Positions 8,372-17,620 of a stretch of DNA of 17,752 bases are shown piece after piece. The translations under genes and the position numbers were made by a program. The number at the start of each line of letters is the position of its first letter. The first letter of the stretch is position 1. The stretch spans positions 705,643-723,394 of the forward strand of contig NC_090618.1 of assembly GCF_004359215.1 (NCBI RefSeq), in the 5' to 3' direction. The notes under the pieces were generated by a model. It was not told the origin of the DNA. It saw only the letters and a list, made by a program, of their open reading frames with translations, and did not search any database. This DNA is from Bremia lactucae. Its lineage: Eukaryota > Oomycota > Peronosporomycetes > Peronosporales > Peronosporaceae.

Positions 8372-9538
8372 ATGGAGCTCCACGTACGCGCATGCTCAGC
8401 GCGCAACTTGCTCATCAAGCAGACATTTGGCAAGCAGGACCCATTCTGCACAATAAAGCTGCGCGGCAAGTCGTTTAAGACGCGAGTCCACGATAACGGA
8501 CGTAGGTATCCCATCAGATTTCTTTTAAAAGTGCAACGTCGTTTCTAATTATTAAAGTGCTTGAATTCATCTTTTTTAGATAAGACACCCGTGTGGAATG
8601 AAGTCTTTGTTCTCTCTGTCGTAGACCCGCAGCTAGACGAGCTCTTCATCGAAGTGAAAGACAAAAATTTTACGTCAAGCACGCTTATTGGAGACTGCCG
8701 TCTGCCCGTGAGCATGTTTACCAATAGTAACGGAAGCGTCGTTGATCAATGGTACCCGCTCAAGAACGGCTCTAAAAGCGCGGGCGAAATTAATCTTCGT
8801 GTACAGTTAAGGGGCCCGGGAATGCAGGCAGCACGTGCCGCCATTGCTTCCACTACTAACGCTCTTCAACAGTCCGCCTATCCGTACCCGCAGCAAACGA
8901 GTTACACAGACGTGCAGCAGTATCCTGCTGCCAGCGCATACCCAGGGCCTAATCCTTATCCAGCATCCGGCGCCTATCCGGCGCCCAATGCGTATCCAAC
9001 GCCAAGTGCCTATCCAGCTTCCAATGCTTACCCCGCTGCATCCATGCCCTCAAAATCAGGTGCTGTTGCATCAAATGCTTCCGCTCCAGCGCACCCTCAG
9101 CAGTCCTATTATCAGCAGCCCCCTCAGCAGTATTCGCAACCTATGCCGCCGCCGTATTACGCGCAGCCACCTCCACCACAGTATGCACAGCAGCCGGATT
9201 ACTACCCACCTCCTCCTCAGCAACCGGCTTACGGCTACCCACCTCCCGTCCCAGTGGCTTATGCAACAGGACCTCCCGGTATGAATGCGTATAGTGCAGC
9301 CTCGTACGGCCAATCTCACCACGGTTCCTCACAAGGTCACGGAGGTGGAGGCCTTAGCAGTAAATTTGGTGGTGGAGGCCTAAGCAGTAAATTTGGTGGT
9401 GGAGGCCATAGCGGCAAATTTGGTGGTGGAAGTAGTCGTAGCGGCGGCATGAGTGGAGGACAAATGGCGATGGGAATCGGTGCTGGTGTTCTTGGTGGCA
9501 TGCTGCTAGGTGAAGCGCTTGACGATGTGTTTGACTAA
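8372..9538 (+). CDS. C2-domain protein with Pro/Tyr-rich and Gly-rich tail (SRC2-like layout)
   Basis: Two exons, 8372–8501 and 8580–9538, with a 78-bp intron (GTAGGT...TTTTTTAG), give 362 residues. The exon join restores HDNGHKTPVWNE, the usual C2 signature, which fixes both the start and the splice sites. Residues 1 to about 118 form a C2 domain (MELHVRACSARNLL, FGKQDPFCTIKL, TPVWNEVFVLSV, STLIGDCRLPVSMF), a lipid- and sometimes Ca2+-binding membrane module. The first Ca2+ loop lacks the usual leading acidic residue, so Ca2+ dependence is doubtful. Residues about 141–270 are repeats such as AYPxxNxYP and Pro/Gln/Tyr runs. Residues 299–325 are three copies of GGGLSSKFG-type repeats. The C-terminus has a Gly-spaced hydrophobic stretch (MGIGAGVLGGMLLGEAL). 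The layout resembles plant SRC2-type C2 proteins; the exact role is unknown. Confidence 0.85.
9344..9424 (+). repeat. Three 27-bp in-frame tandem repeats in the C2 gene
   Basis: Units begin at 9344, 9371 and 9398, each encoding Gly-Gly-Gly-(Leu/His)-Ser-(Ser/Gly)-Lys-Phe-Gly. The first two differ at one base (CTT versus CTA). Copy number in such an array may vary between strains. Confidence 0.9.
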
Positions 9539-10216
9539 AGTTGGACGGTGGCGAATTTCCAGCTTACTTATATTTTTGCCAAGCAAGTGCTGCACAAGCA
9601 CGTGAAATTGTTCACGGCGACTGATTTAATTTGCTCTCACGGCAGCACTGTGTCGGGCATATAGCATAAGTTTTTAAAATTTGATGTTTTTTTTTTCGCT
9701 AAGTTTTGAGCTTTGGTTTTATCAGAGTGTGGAACTCGTCTATGTACCCATAGGAAGTTATGTTTGTTATTCCACTTTAACCATAACTTGTTTCATTCAC
9801 ACTATTTTATTGCCAGTGGCAATCATATATTGTTATTTACATAGTGTCATCTTACCGATACAAGCAGGTAAAATCAGCAATAGCCTCCGATGACGCTGAC
9901 TTTGCTGGCCGCAATTGTGATATCAAAGCAAGCGCTTTAATGTACTATTTCAGACATTGTATGCGCTGGTCTTGCCGCAATTGTTTTCTTCATGAAACAT
10001 GCTCACGGCTTTTCTTTCTACAAAGAACTGATAATCTGGCGCGATCCGTTGTAAGCTGCTACAAACATACGTGCGAGTGCATTTGAGGCCAGAAGCAGTC
10101 GGCTATTTAATGCGTTAAGAGTGTTCCTGAAATCAATTCACTTAAAAGCTGATAATTTTTTTCCGCATCTGCTTTATCCTCGATAAGAGTCCTGCGGCGA
10201 CATACAACAAATAAGG
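9539..10216. other. Intergenic, AT-rich
   Basis: 3' region of the C2 gene and upstream sequence of the next plus-strand gene. It includes a poly-T run near 9686–9695. The short open frames here show no domain or plausible protein composition. Confidence 0.5.
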
Positions 10217-10651
10217 ATGACCGCTGTCGAATTAAAAAGTAGAGCTTCGTATGAGCAATATCATCCTGACACATGTTTGCCGATGCTTGGCTTCCTGGTT
10301 GCGCGCTCTAGCTTCACTCCCGATAATGTGGCCGCACAGTGCTGTGACATTTATTTATATTGGAGCTACAAGCTCGGATAGCAAAATTAGGTCTTTAAAA
10401 AGCTCTATTAACATGTGTCATGCTTACCCTAATTTCATGAGTATATAACGGTCAAAACCATTGGAGTTCCAATAAATATCGTAAGCACTTCGTTGACTGA
10501 TCCCAATAAATTGCGCGAGCTGGAAAGCCTCAGTCGCACCTTTCCTTTTTCACGGGCCATCACGGCTTTGCACCTTAGCCAATTGCTTAGACGCGCCCGG
10601 CTATCCCAACGCCAAGGCAGATCCATTGTAGTACTCTTGAATTTACCTCAT
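10217..10651 (+). CDS. Doubtful small gene, possibly spliced
   Basis: ATG 10217 opens a 54-codon frame to the stop at 10379–10381 with protein-like composition (MTAVELKSRASYEQYHPDTC, then FTPDNVAAQCC). A second open stretch at 10433–10651 has no ATG but reads TVKTIGVPINIVSTSLTDPN and LSRTFPFSRAITALHLSQLL, is rich in Leu/Arg, and follows a possible 3' splice site (CCCTAATTTCATGAG, ending at 10441). The two could be exons of one gene, but I found no strong donor of correct phase and no recognised family. It may also be non-coding or an upstream part of the gene at 10656. Confidence 0.3.
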
Positions 10652-10655
10652 TAAG

Positions 10656-11003
10656 ATGGGACTGCGCGACACGACCCGAAAACTCTTGCGCAAACTCGAT
10701 GTACGCGACAAGAAGCGGCGAGAGGCCGAGCAGTTGCAGCCCGTGGCTCTTGCGGGGGCCAGCAAACTCTCAACTACCCGTTCTGAGCTCTGTAGCTCCT
10801 TCGCCGCGACAGTTGTAAGCCATGAAGAGCTTGAGGGCCGACAGAAGGCCTTAAGCGAAAGCAGCGCCGAATATGATCGGTGCGGTATGTGCGCGCGCAA
10901 CTTTGTGGCCGGTAATCATTATGCGGGGTATTGCTCGCTCGATTGCAAGTCAGCAGCACTTTACAGTCAATCAGCGCGTTTGTTTTCAGGGCGCTATCGT
11001 TAG
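10656..11003 (+). CDS. Small protein with CX2C...CX3C zinc-binding-like motif
   Basis: A single exon of 115 residues. The N-terminal third is strongly basic and helical (MGLRDTTRKLLRKLDVRDKK). Residues 76–97 carry Cys76, Cys79, Cys93 and Cys97 (DRCGMCARNF, then YCSLDCKSA), spaced like a small zinc finger or treble clef. The end, YSQSARLFSGRYR, is basic and aromatic. ATG 10656 is the first Met and follows a stop just upstream. I do not recognise the family; a nucleic-acid or protein-binding zinc finger is an inference from the Cys spacing. Confidence 0.65.
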   Translation: MGLRDTTRKLLRKLDVRDKKRREAEQLQPVALAGASKLSTTRSELCSSFAATVVSHEELEGRQKALSESSAEYDRCGMCARNFVAGNHYAGYCSLDCKSAALYSQSARLFSGRYR

Positions 11004-11392
11004 GTGACCTGGCCCGAGCTTCCAGGAAGCAAACAATTTAATGCTGGTTGAAGTTAGCACGCGGCTTCAGCAAGACCAAAAATGTCCGTGTTCAATAATG
11101 CGTTTCTCGTCGAGTATTGTTGTGACAAGTAAATGAAACAAATTAAAGTCGCCTAGGCGAAATATATTATACACAACACTTTCGTAATTTTCGCTAGAGC
11201 TTAATGGACGGATGCTACCTCATAATTTCAGTCTTATGTTGCTGTTGTCGCCACCACCGCCCCATCCTCTAGACCATTACAACTAGAACTTTCATCGCTG
11301 TCAACGCCACCCCCGTTTTCATTCTCACCTGCTACTGCTTGAGCTTTCATCGCTGTCGTCTTCTTCGCCATAATCTTAGTTAAGTCATCAGT
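11004..11392. other. Convergent intergenic region with an in-frame extension of the RING gene
   Basis: This separates two genes that end toward each other. On the minus strand the frame of the RING gene stays open for 52 codons after its stop, from 11392 to a second stop at 11234–11236. It would encode a Lys/Ala then acidic Ser/Gly-rich tail (GENENGGGVDSDESSSCNG). TTTCATCGCTGTC occurs twice, near 11291 and 11347. It may be a former C-terminus or simple 3' UTR. Confidence 0.4.
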
Positions 11393-12217
11393 TTATTTCT
11401 CAGTAATAATTAACGTCCGACAGATTGGACACGTCTGGTTGCTAAACATAGCAAATTCCAATAAAACCAATCGCTAAATAATAATGCCCATGACAGTTGT
11501 TACCGATGCTGCTTAACATATGCCTCAAAGCAGCTCGAGTGCATGACATGGCCACAAACCAGCACATTGACGCTTTCCAGCGAATCAAAAGCCACCTTTG
11601 ACAATTCCGTTCATCAAAAAGACTTAGATATACCTTAATTCTTAACCGAGTACTCACATCAAAACAAATTGGACACTCCCGATGCATGGAACCTTCCAGA
11701 CAATTGTGCTTGCCCTTAAGTGAGTGCGGGTAGCATCCACAGCACGTGACGCAATGATAAAAATTCTCACGGCCACCAACGCTACGCAATTAAATAATCA
11801 ACAAAACATTGATGACATTTTAAATTCATGTTGAATGTACCGGCAGATGCCACACTGCGTGCAGTGAAAAACTTTTCTCTCCAGTCCATTATCATCAAGC
11901 AAGTTGCAGAAGTGACAGAAGTATGCGGCCATGTTTTCGTGACAATAAATGCATTCTTGCGCAATCTAAGCCGTAAGTACAACAGTAAAAAATCATTCGG
12001 TAGAGTGATATAGGGTATGCTGCCATACGGGCTGCACAGTTTGGCACAGGTCGCATCGCATTAATTTGATAGCGTAGCGGTCAATCACGTGGTCGTCGCC
12101 GAGCAGCGCGTCGTGACAGAGACGGCAACCGACCCAGCTTCTACAGCACTCGGCCAACACGTGGCAGCGCCGAGAGTAATGCGGGCATTCATTCTTCCCA
12201 GTCCTTTGTGTTGCCAT
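11393..12217 (-). CDS. CHY/CTCHY zinc-finger RING E3 ubiquitin ligase (RCHY1/Pirh2 type)
   Basis: Five exons on the minus strand: 12217–12029, 11965–11841, 11781–11658, 11595–11504, 11441–11393. The four introns are 59–63 bp and all GT–AG; the phases join to 192 residues. Residues 11–83 are the CHY zinc finger (CPHYSRRCHVLAECC, CRLCHD, HVIDRY, CDLC, YFCHFC). Residues 97–139 are the CTCHY finger (HCTQCGICRVGGRENFYHC, CYPHSL, HNC, MH). Residues 141–184 are a C3H2C3 RING with all eight ligands: Cys141, Cys144, Cys160, His162, His165, Cys168, Cys181, Cys184. Such proteins transfer ubiquitin to substrates. It ends right after the RING (CRTLIITEK), without the C-terminal zinc ribbon of longer relatives such as human RCHY1. 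The start is the first ATG before the CHY motif, 64 bp from a divergent gene. Confidence 0.9.
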
Positions 12218-12281
12218 GCTAAATGTTAAAGGAATTTCTTAAACAAAATTAACTAGGAATCTAATTTCAATTAATTTAATA
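12218..12281. promoter_or_regulatory. Shared 64-bp divergent promoter region
   Basis: Only 64 AT-rich bases separate the start codons of the RING gene (minus) and the small membrane protein (plus). Both 5' leaders and core promoters must lie here or overlap the coding regions. No clear initiator or TATA element is seen. Confidence 0.45.
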
Positions 12282-12605
12282 ATGGAGCAGAACAAAAAAC
12301 AAACTAAGGTTACTCGCCGCTTGGCGATGCCCTCGACGCTTACATCGCTGGCTACCTCCGTCGCGAATCGCGTTTTAGAATGTGTACCCACTATGGAAAA
12401 TGGAGTTAAATTTTCTGGGGGAGCCGTGGCGGCACTTTTGGCGACGCGTTTTGCGGGCAGCCTGCGCTCTGCCTGCGTCTTGGGGTTGCTTTCAGGGCTA
12501 TTTGCACACTCGCTGTACGCGGACGTTCTACGAAAGAATAGGCGACAACGTGGTGGAAAATGGAAAGACGAGCAGGATGAGAACAAGGTGACGGAAAGCA
12601 GCTGA
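12282..12605 (+). CDS. Small putative membrane protein, unknown function
   Basis: A single exon of 107 residues. Residues 1–20 are basic and polar. A long small-residue hydrophobic region at about 44–82 (FSGGAVAALLATRFAGSL, then ACVLGLLSGLFAHSLYADVL) could form one or two membrane helices. The tail is highly charged (RKNRRQRGGKWKDEQDENK). The Ala/Gly-rich hydrophobic block with Arg residues recalls small organelle membrane proteins, but no family is recognised. The opposite strand has overlapping frames without domains. The start is the only upstream ATG in frame. Confidence 0.6.
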   Translation: MEQNKKQTKVTRRLAMPSTLTSLATSVANRVLECVPTMENGVKFSGGAVAALLATRFAGSLRSACVLGLLSGLFAHSLYADVLRKNRRQRGGKWKDEQDENKVTESS

Positions 12606-13256
12606 AGGGAAAGGGAGGGCGTCGTTCTGTTGTATTCGCTGGTTTCGAAGAAAATAATAAGGTAGCCAATACCTGTACATTTTACTTCGTTGCTAGAGCT
12701 GCTCAAGAAGTTCGAAGCATATGTTTGTGGAGCAGGTTGATCGAGCAATTGGAGTAGACCAAAAAACACAAAGCAAATGGCGATAACTCAAGAGTTTGCG
12801 AGACGAAACACAGCGAATACACGCCTCATAAAAGCGCCGCGAAATGAATTGAACGGCACGCAAGAAACTTTATAGGAAACGGGTCACAGTAGTAAAATTT
12901 GCAGCAAATTAGAGTCACATTTATTTAATATTTAAAGTTATTGCGATGCCAAGAGAGCTCTTAGTACTATTAAATTTAGTTTGGCGCCTTATGGAGTATA
13001 TGCCATTTTTTCTAGCTTTGTTGTCTAATAAACCTTCTTGAGACCAACAAAAACCGAGTCTCGCTTCAGATTTTCTGTGAATCTAGTTGAATATTGTTGC
13101 AAGACGAAATTGTATGCGGTGGATAGTTCAAAACTATCTTCGAAATGTTGCGGGTACTCTGTGATCAGAATTTAAATGTAAAATTTTGTAGAAAGCGTTT
13201 CTCGTATTCCTTCTGAAATGCAAAACTTCCTGTAATAATCAAAATTATTTAGTTTG
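12606..13256. other. Intergenic, nothing recognised
   Basis: 3' region of the small membrane protein gene and upstream region of the PLP enzyme gene. AT-rich; no RNA gene, repeat or protein-like frame was found. Confidence 0.5.
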
Positions 13257-14596
13257 ATGAGTTCGACTACCGAATACGCTATTTCGCTGGCCAGCGTGCT
13301 TGCCGCCGCTGAACAAATCAATGGTTTGGCACATCGCACGCCTGTACTCACGTGCCACGCGCTTGACAAGATTGCTACGGGGGACAATTGGCCTTCAAAG
13401 CGTTTGTTCTTCAAGGTATCAGACGCTTTTTTTCTTGAGTATAAATTTGTCAACATTGTTGTCAGCAGTGTGAGAACTTTCAAAAAGTCGGGGCATTCAA
13501 GTATCGCGGTGCACTAAACGCAGTGAAAAATTTTTTGCTTGATGAAACGGAAAAAGTGACCGACTTGAAAGATACGACGTTCGTAACGCACTCGAGCGGT
13601 AATCACGCTCAGGCGTTGAGTCTTGCAGCCAAAGATGCAAATTGCAAAGCAATTATCGTGATGGTAACATGACCAATATATCGTTTATTTTAAAAGAGAA
13701 GCTAAGATGAATTTTGCCATAAAGCCTGAGAATTCGCCGAGTGTGAAGCAAAGTGCGGTTCGTGGCTACGGAGCTGACATTATATTGTGTGAGCCAACTA
13801 ACGAAGCCCGTTCGAGAACTGCAAACGATGTTGTTAAGGCCACTGGTGCTCATTTCGTTCATCCTTCAAACGATTCGGATGTCATGAGTGGCCAAGGCAC
13901 GATCGCATTGGAATTGCTAGATCAAGCGAAGCAGGAGTATGGAGTCGAATTAGACGCAATCGTTGTTCCAATTGGAGGTGCCGGTCTTTGCTCAGGTATC
14001 GCCATGGCCGCAAAGGTATATATTGTTGAATTTTTTAGAGCAACTGAACAGCTCATGGATTTATATTCCAGTCTCTTCAGCCTAGTATTAAGATCTTTGC
14101 GGTAGAGCCTGATGGTGCAGCTGACGCCTACAACTCCTTCCAAAAGCGTGAATTGATTGGCCATACTAGTCCTGTGAAAACAGTGGCTGATGGGCTTCGG
14201 ACGGTTTTAGGTGCGGGATGAAAGCAGTAGTGGTGCATCTTGTCGTTATCTTACATTATTTGCCATCATTTCAAAGGCTCTAACAATTGGCCGATTGTGC
14301 GCGACTTTGTGGACGAAATCGTTCTTGTTTCGGATGATGAGATTATTATGGCCATGAAGTTGATTTGGGAGCGCATGAAGCTCGTTAGTGGCGTTGCCGC
14401 TGCATACTTTTGTGCTAATTCTTAGTCACAGTTTACTCGTGCATTTTTGTAGGTTGTGGAGCCTAGCGGCGCCGTGGCGACAGCAGCTGTGCTCATGCAC
14501 AAGCTACCTCCAGATATTATCAATGTGGGCATCGTTTTGTCTGGTGGCAACGTGGATTTGGAGAAGCTGCCATGGCTTACAAATAAATTAGCCTGA
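13257..14596 (+). CDS. Serine racemase / threonine dehydratase-type PLP enzyme
   Basis: Six exons: 13257–13415, 13469–13663, 13725–14015, 14081–14210, 14277–14383, 14453–14596. Introns are 53–69 bp and GT–AG; the total is 341 residues, the usual length for serine racemase with no added regulatory domain. Fold-type II PLP motifs: FKYRGA with Schiff-base Lys64; HSSGNHAQAL (94–103), the substrate and cofactor loop; PIGGAGLCSG (200–209), the phosphate-binding Gly-rich loop; LSGGN (323–327). Ser96 matches the serine that acts as second catalytic base in serine racemase, where many threonine dehydratases have Ala. Glu224, Ala228 and Asp230 match the spacing of the Mg2+ site of animal serine racemase. 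The enzyme would interconvert L- and D-serine and/or deaminate serine or threonine in the cytosol. The donor of intron 4 (GTGCGG) is weak but restores VLGSNNWPIV. Confidence 0.9.
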
Positions 14597-15164
14597 AGTG
14601 ATTCACTAGTGCAAAACCAGAAAATATCAAATGTGAAATACAGCGGACCGGAGAATGTTGGAAGGCCAAAGCGTCATACTTATCACTAGCCTCCTGTTAC
14701 CTATAAATAATAATAAAATAATCGTAGCGCCATTGATAAGTTTTCGCTTTTAAGCGTTTTTAGTATTTTTCAGCAAGTGGAAAACATGACAAGGTGTCGC
14801 AAAGCGTCTAGTTCTTTCTGCGAAGCCGTGAAATTAAAACTGCAAGTGGTGCCTGTCGCAGTATGAAATTTTTCTTCATTTATGCACAACAATCGCCTTT
14901 GTTATAGCTTAAGTATTTTTTTGTTTAATTAAAAAAAAAAACTTAGAGCTGAAGAAAACTCTTGTTCTTAAAAACATTGGTCTATCATCCGCTACAAAAA
15001 TTCGACGCAACACGTAAATTTATAAACACGAGTCGCAGTAGATGCAGAAGCTCTCAAAGCTCAAGATAGCTATTACTCCTATTGTATTGCGTACACCTCG
15101 TCAGCTACAATCAGCATTGGTTTCAGCCGCTTGATCTCTTTTCTATAGCATGACGCGTTTTCTA
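14597..15164. other. Convergent intergenic region, nothing recognised
   Basis: 3' regions of the PLP enzyme gene (+) and the J-domain gene (-), which end toward each other. An A-run lies at about 14931–14940. No gene or repeat is seen. Confidence 0.5.
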
Positions 15165-16383
15165 TTAACCCGTGAAGTAATTGAACGCAAGAAAGAGGCC
15201 GATCCCCCACACCCATCGAGGTATGCCGACACCACCTTCCTGTACCTCTGATTTGGGAGCTACAATGTCGCGCAATGCTTCAGTCACAGCCACGTCATCT
15301 GCAAGAGGGTCTGCTATCCTCGTTAACGAAGAACGGCTATCTACTTTCAAGCGCTTTTTAACAGCAGCAGGAACAGATTCATCTTTCATGACCTCCAACC
15401 GACGACGAGAAGAGGAGGCAACTTCTCCTTGTAGCTGGCGTATGTTTAATAGAATTGCCTACATAATTATTGCCGCAAAAATAATGACATCTCGGTTTTT
15501 TTAAAAAGATCAAACCAAAGAAGACAAACCTGATTACTTTTCAAAAGCTCAACACTCAGCGCGAAATTTTCACGGGCAAAATCGTGGTGAAAATACACTC
15601 CAATGGCACGGCATCCGTTCAAAAACGGTGGAAAGATTGTGTGCAGAATTATGATGAAATCATGCACTGTCATCCTGGGAAAGAAATACGGAGGCAGACG
15701 TCCCCTGCCGTAGATTAAATTCAGTTCCATGACGAAGGACAGGACGCCGGCAGCAAACGACCACGCACGAACTTCTCGAGACTTATCACTTAGTGTTAAG
15801 ACAAACGTGATTACAGCCCAGCAGACGTAAAATGTGATGGAACCTGCAATCGTCTCGATCTGCAGCGTCCATAGCTCCTTTGTTACAGCTTCTTCCCCAA
15901 ATAAATCGTAAAGCGAGCGCTTGTGGCCATCTCCAAGAACCTAGATGTGATACGTTAGTACAATGATTAACGAGTAAGCCCAAGATACATACGTCAAAAG
16001 CCATTCGGAGACGATTAAAGTCTTCCGTCGCAGAGGGTGACGGATTCTTGTCTGGATGAAGCTCCACGGAGCGCTGGCGGAAGGCGCGCTTAATATCAGC
16101 ATATGAAGCATCACGGTCAACGCCAATAACGTGATAAAAATTTCCCTCCTGGGAGTACAGATCGCTTCCCTGCGAAGTGATCAATAGCGAATGTTAGTAG
16201 CAGTATTTAGTAGTAACTTCATCCACGCACGATAGTGATGGCAGTGATGGCCACGAGGAAGGCGACAGAGTAGATGAAACCACGACGCTTCGAGTAGCGG
16301 CCAGGTTTAAGAATCCACGAAATGGCCGGCGAAACAATGAACATTTGCGTAAGGAAGCCCATGGACGAGTCGGGCGTACTCAT
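15165..16383 (-). CDS. Multi-pass membrane J-domain (DnaJ/Hsp40) protein
   Basis: Four exons on the minus strand: 16383–16231, 16169–15993, 15940–15530, 15458–15165. Introns are 61, 52 and 71 bp, all GT–AG and in phase 0, giving 344 residues. A first membrane helix lies at about 36–51 (FIYSVAFLVAITAITI). The J domain spans about 61–122: NFYHVIGVDRDASYADIKRA, the HPD triad at His89–Asp91 that stimulates Hsp70 ATPase, NRLRMAFDVLGD and KRSLYD. Further hydrophobic segments are at about 141–160 (AGSITFYVCWAVITFVLTL), 169–187 and 203–220, and one lies at the C-terminus (WVWGIGLFLAFNYF). It is probably an ER or organelle membrane co-chaperone; which compartment is not shown. The start at Met 16383 was chosen over the in-frame ATG at 16413 for its better context (CAACCATGAG) and position. 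Confidence 0.88.
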
Positions 16384-16613
16384 GGTTGCGGCGTGCTTTT
16401 CACAACGCGTCAAAGTTGTTAAAACTGGTGTTATGCGTCATTCATATATTTTACGAGCAAATTTTTATATATTAAAAACATTTTTGCACCCTTCCAATCC
16501 AACACGCCGCGATAATACGCCGCCGTCGACTAGTCTTTCGGATGCAACGCCGACAGCTGCTGCTGTCGCACTATCAACTGGACACAATGATTCATCCCGA
16601 ATACAAAGTGAGA

Positions 16614-17046
16614 TGTAGATGCGTCGCTCATTGTAGACTATAATGAGTCGACTTCGCTGTTGTATAGGAGCTACATCGCTTCTAAAGTCAGAGGGAGACT
16701 TTAGCCTCAGAGAGTCTCTTAGTTTTATAGGACTAATCGGTTCAACAACTTAGAGTCGTACAAGCTATTTAAGCTTAATAAATCCTAGTATACATTAGAT
16801 CAATGCGCAAGCCTTAGGTAGGCGGGAATTGCACTTTATTTTAAAATATTTAATTTAAAAACCTTACCTAACTAATTTAAAAATAGATTTTGGCCGCCAG
16901 ATTTATATCTGGCGGCGGCCACATTTGATACTCAAAATTAATAGGATTTAAGTAATTAACTATATTAGAATAGGAGAAAAGGATATTTCACTCATAAAGT
17001 AAATGTATCACAACAACGGTTCTTCAACCGATGTGTGCCCCATTAC
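16614..17046 (+). repeat. Probable degraded solo LTR of another Gypsy family
   Basis: It starts TGTAGATGCG and ends CCCCATTACA, one base different from the LTR end of the main family, and it is AT-rich with strong hairpins: GCCGCCAGA...TCTGGCGGC near 16892–16916, CTCATT...AATGAG near 16628, AAAGTC...GACTTT near 16683. No target-site duplication or primer-binding site is visible and no pol is attached. The left boundary is uncertain. Confidence 0.45.
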
Positions 17047-17156
17047 ACCCTCCTGCATCAGGCTATTGACACCGACAACATTCGCTTCATTTCCTCTTCG
17101 AGGTTAGAACCTTAATAGCTTACCGCTCATAACGGTATAGTTGTCGGTTGTAAAAT

Positions 17157-17607
17157 TGTAACGGGGCACTGCGACTTGTACTGTTTCAGTACAAGTGCAC
17201 TTCACACTGCTTCAGTTGTGAGTGGTGCCTTTCGTTAGGTGACGTACACTGTACGTATAGAGGAAGACTTCTCTTAAGACAAATTAACTTAAGAGTGTAA
17301 AATGAAAACTGTATTAATATAGTTAAGTGTCTCTTAATCTATCTTTTTAAATGCTGACTTAACTATAAACTAATACTAAACATGTAAATGAATTCTTTTC
17401 TATCTTATCTTGTAACTCTCTTTAATTACTTCTACAGCTGATTAGTCTGCGGAATATATAGACATAATGGTCTATACCTGTTTATGGATAAGAATTCAGG
17501 ATATTATTATATAAAGTAATATCCTCCAAATATTATCTACCTTTTAGATAATATATTAATTAACAACCTTTAAGTCTTAATTTCATGTAACGATACACCC
17601 CGTTACA
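17157..17607 (-). repeat. 3' LTR (451 bp), inverted copy of 146–596
   Basis: The reverse complement starts TGTAACGGGG at 17607 and ends CCCCGTTACA at 17157. It is colinear with 146–596 without net indels and has about 18 base differences. The flank (AAAAT before 17157) is unrelated to the left copy, which sets the LTR boundary. Confidence 0.85.
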
Positions 17608-17610
17608 TCA

Positions 17611-17620
17611 CCCCTCCCTT
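17611..17620 (-). promoter_or_regulatory. Polypurine tract of the third element
   Basis: CCCCTCCCTT on the plus strand, i.e. AAGGGAGGGG on the element strand, just before its LTR. Confidence 0.85.

Noticed and set aside
8835..9284. 149-codon plus-strand frame and two minus-strand frames
   Set aside because: Shadows of the repetitive Pro/Tyr-rich part of the C2 gene.
9681..9893. 70-codon hydrophobic plus-strand frame
   Set aside because: AT-rich chance frame downstream of the C2 gene, beginning in a poly-T run, without domain features.
10435..10626. 63-codon minus-strand frame
   Set aside because: No motif; overlaps the slightly more protein-like plus-strand frame, itself doubtful.
11442..11789. 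115-codon uninterrupted minus-strand frame as a gene
   Set aside because: It runs through two introns of the RING gene; splicing gives all eight RING ligands in one frame.
13707..14105. 132-codon frame as a separate gene
   Set aside because: It is exon 3 of the PLP enzyme with intron sequence at both ends.
15786..16184. 132-codon J-domain frame as a complete gene
   Set aside because: Its end reads into an intron (GTATGT at 15992) and its start lies in intron 1; spliced exons give a full membrane J-protein.
16609..17051. Target-site duplication around the LTR-like relic
   Set aside because: The five bases on each side (GAGA-type left, CCCTC right) do not match.
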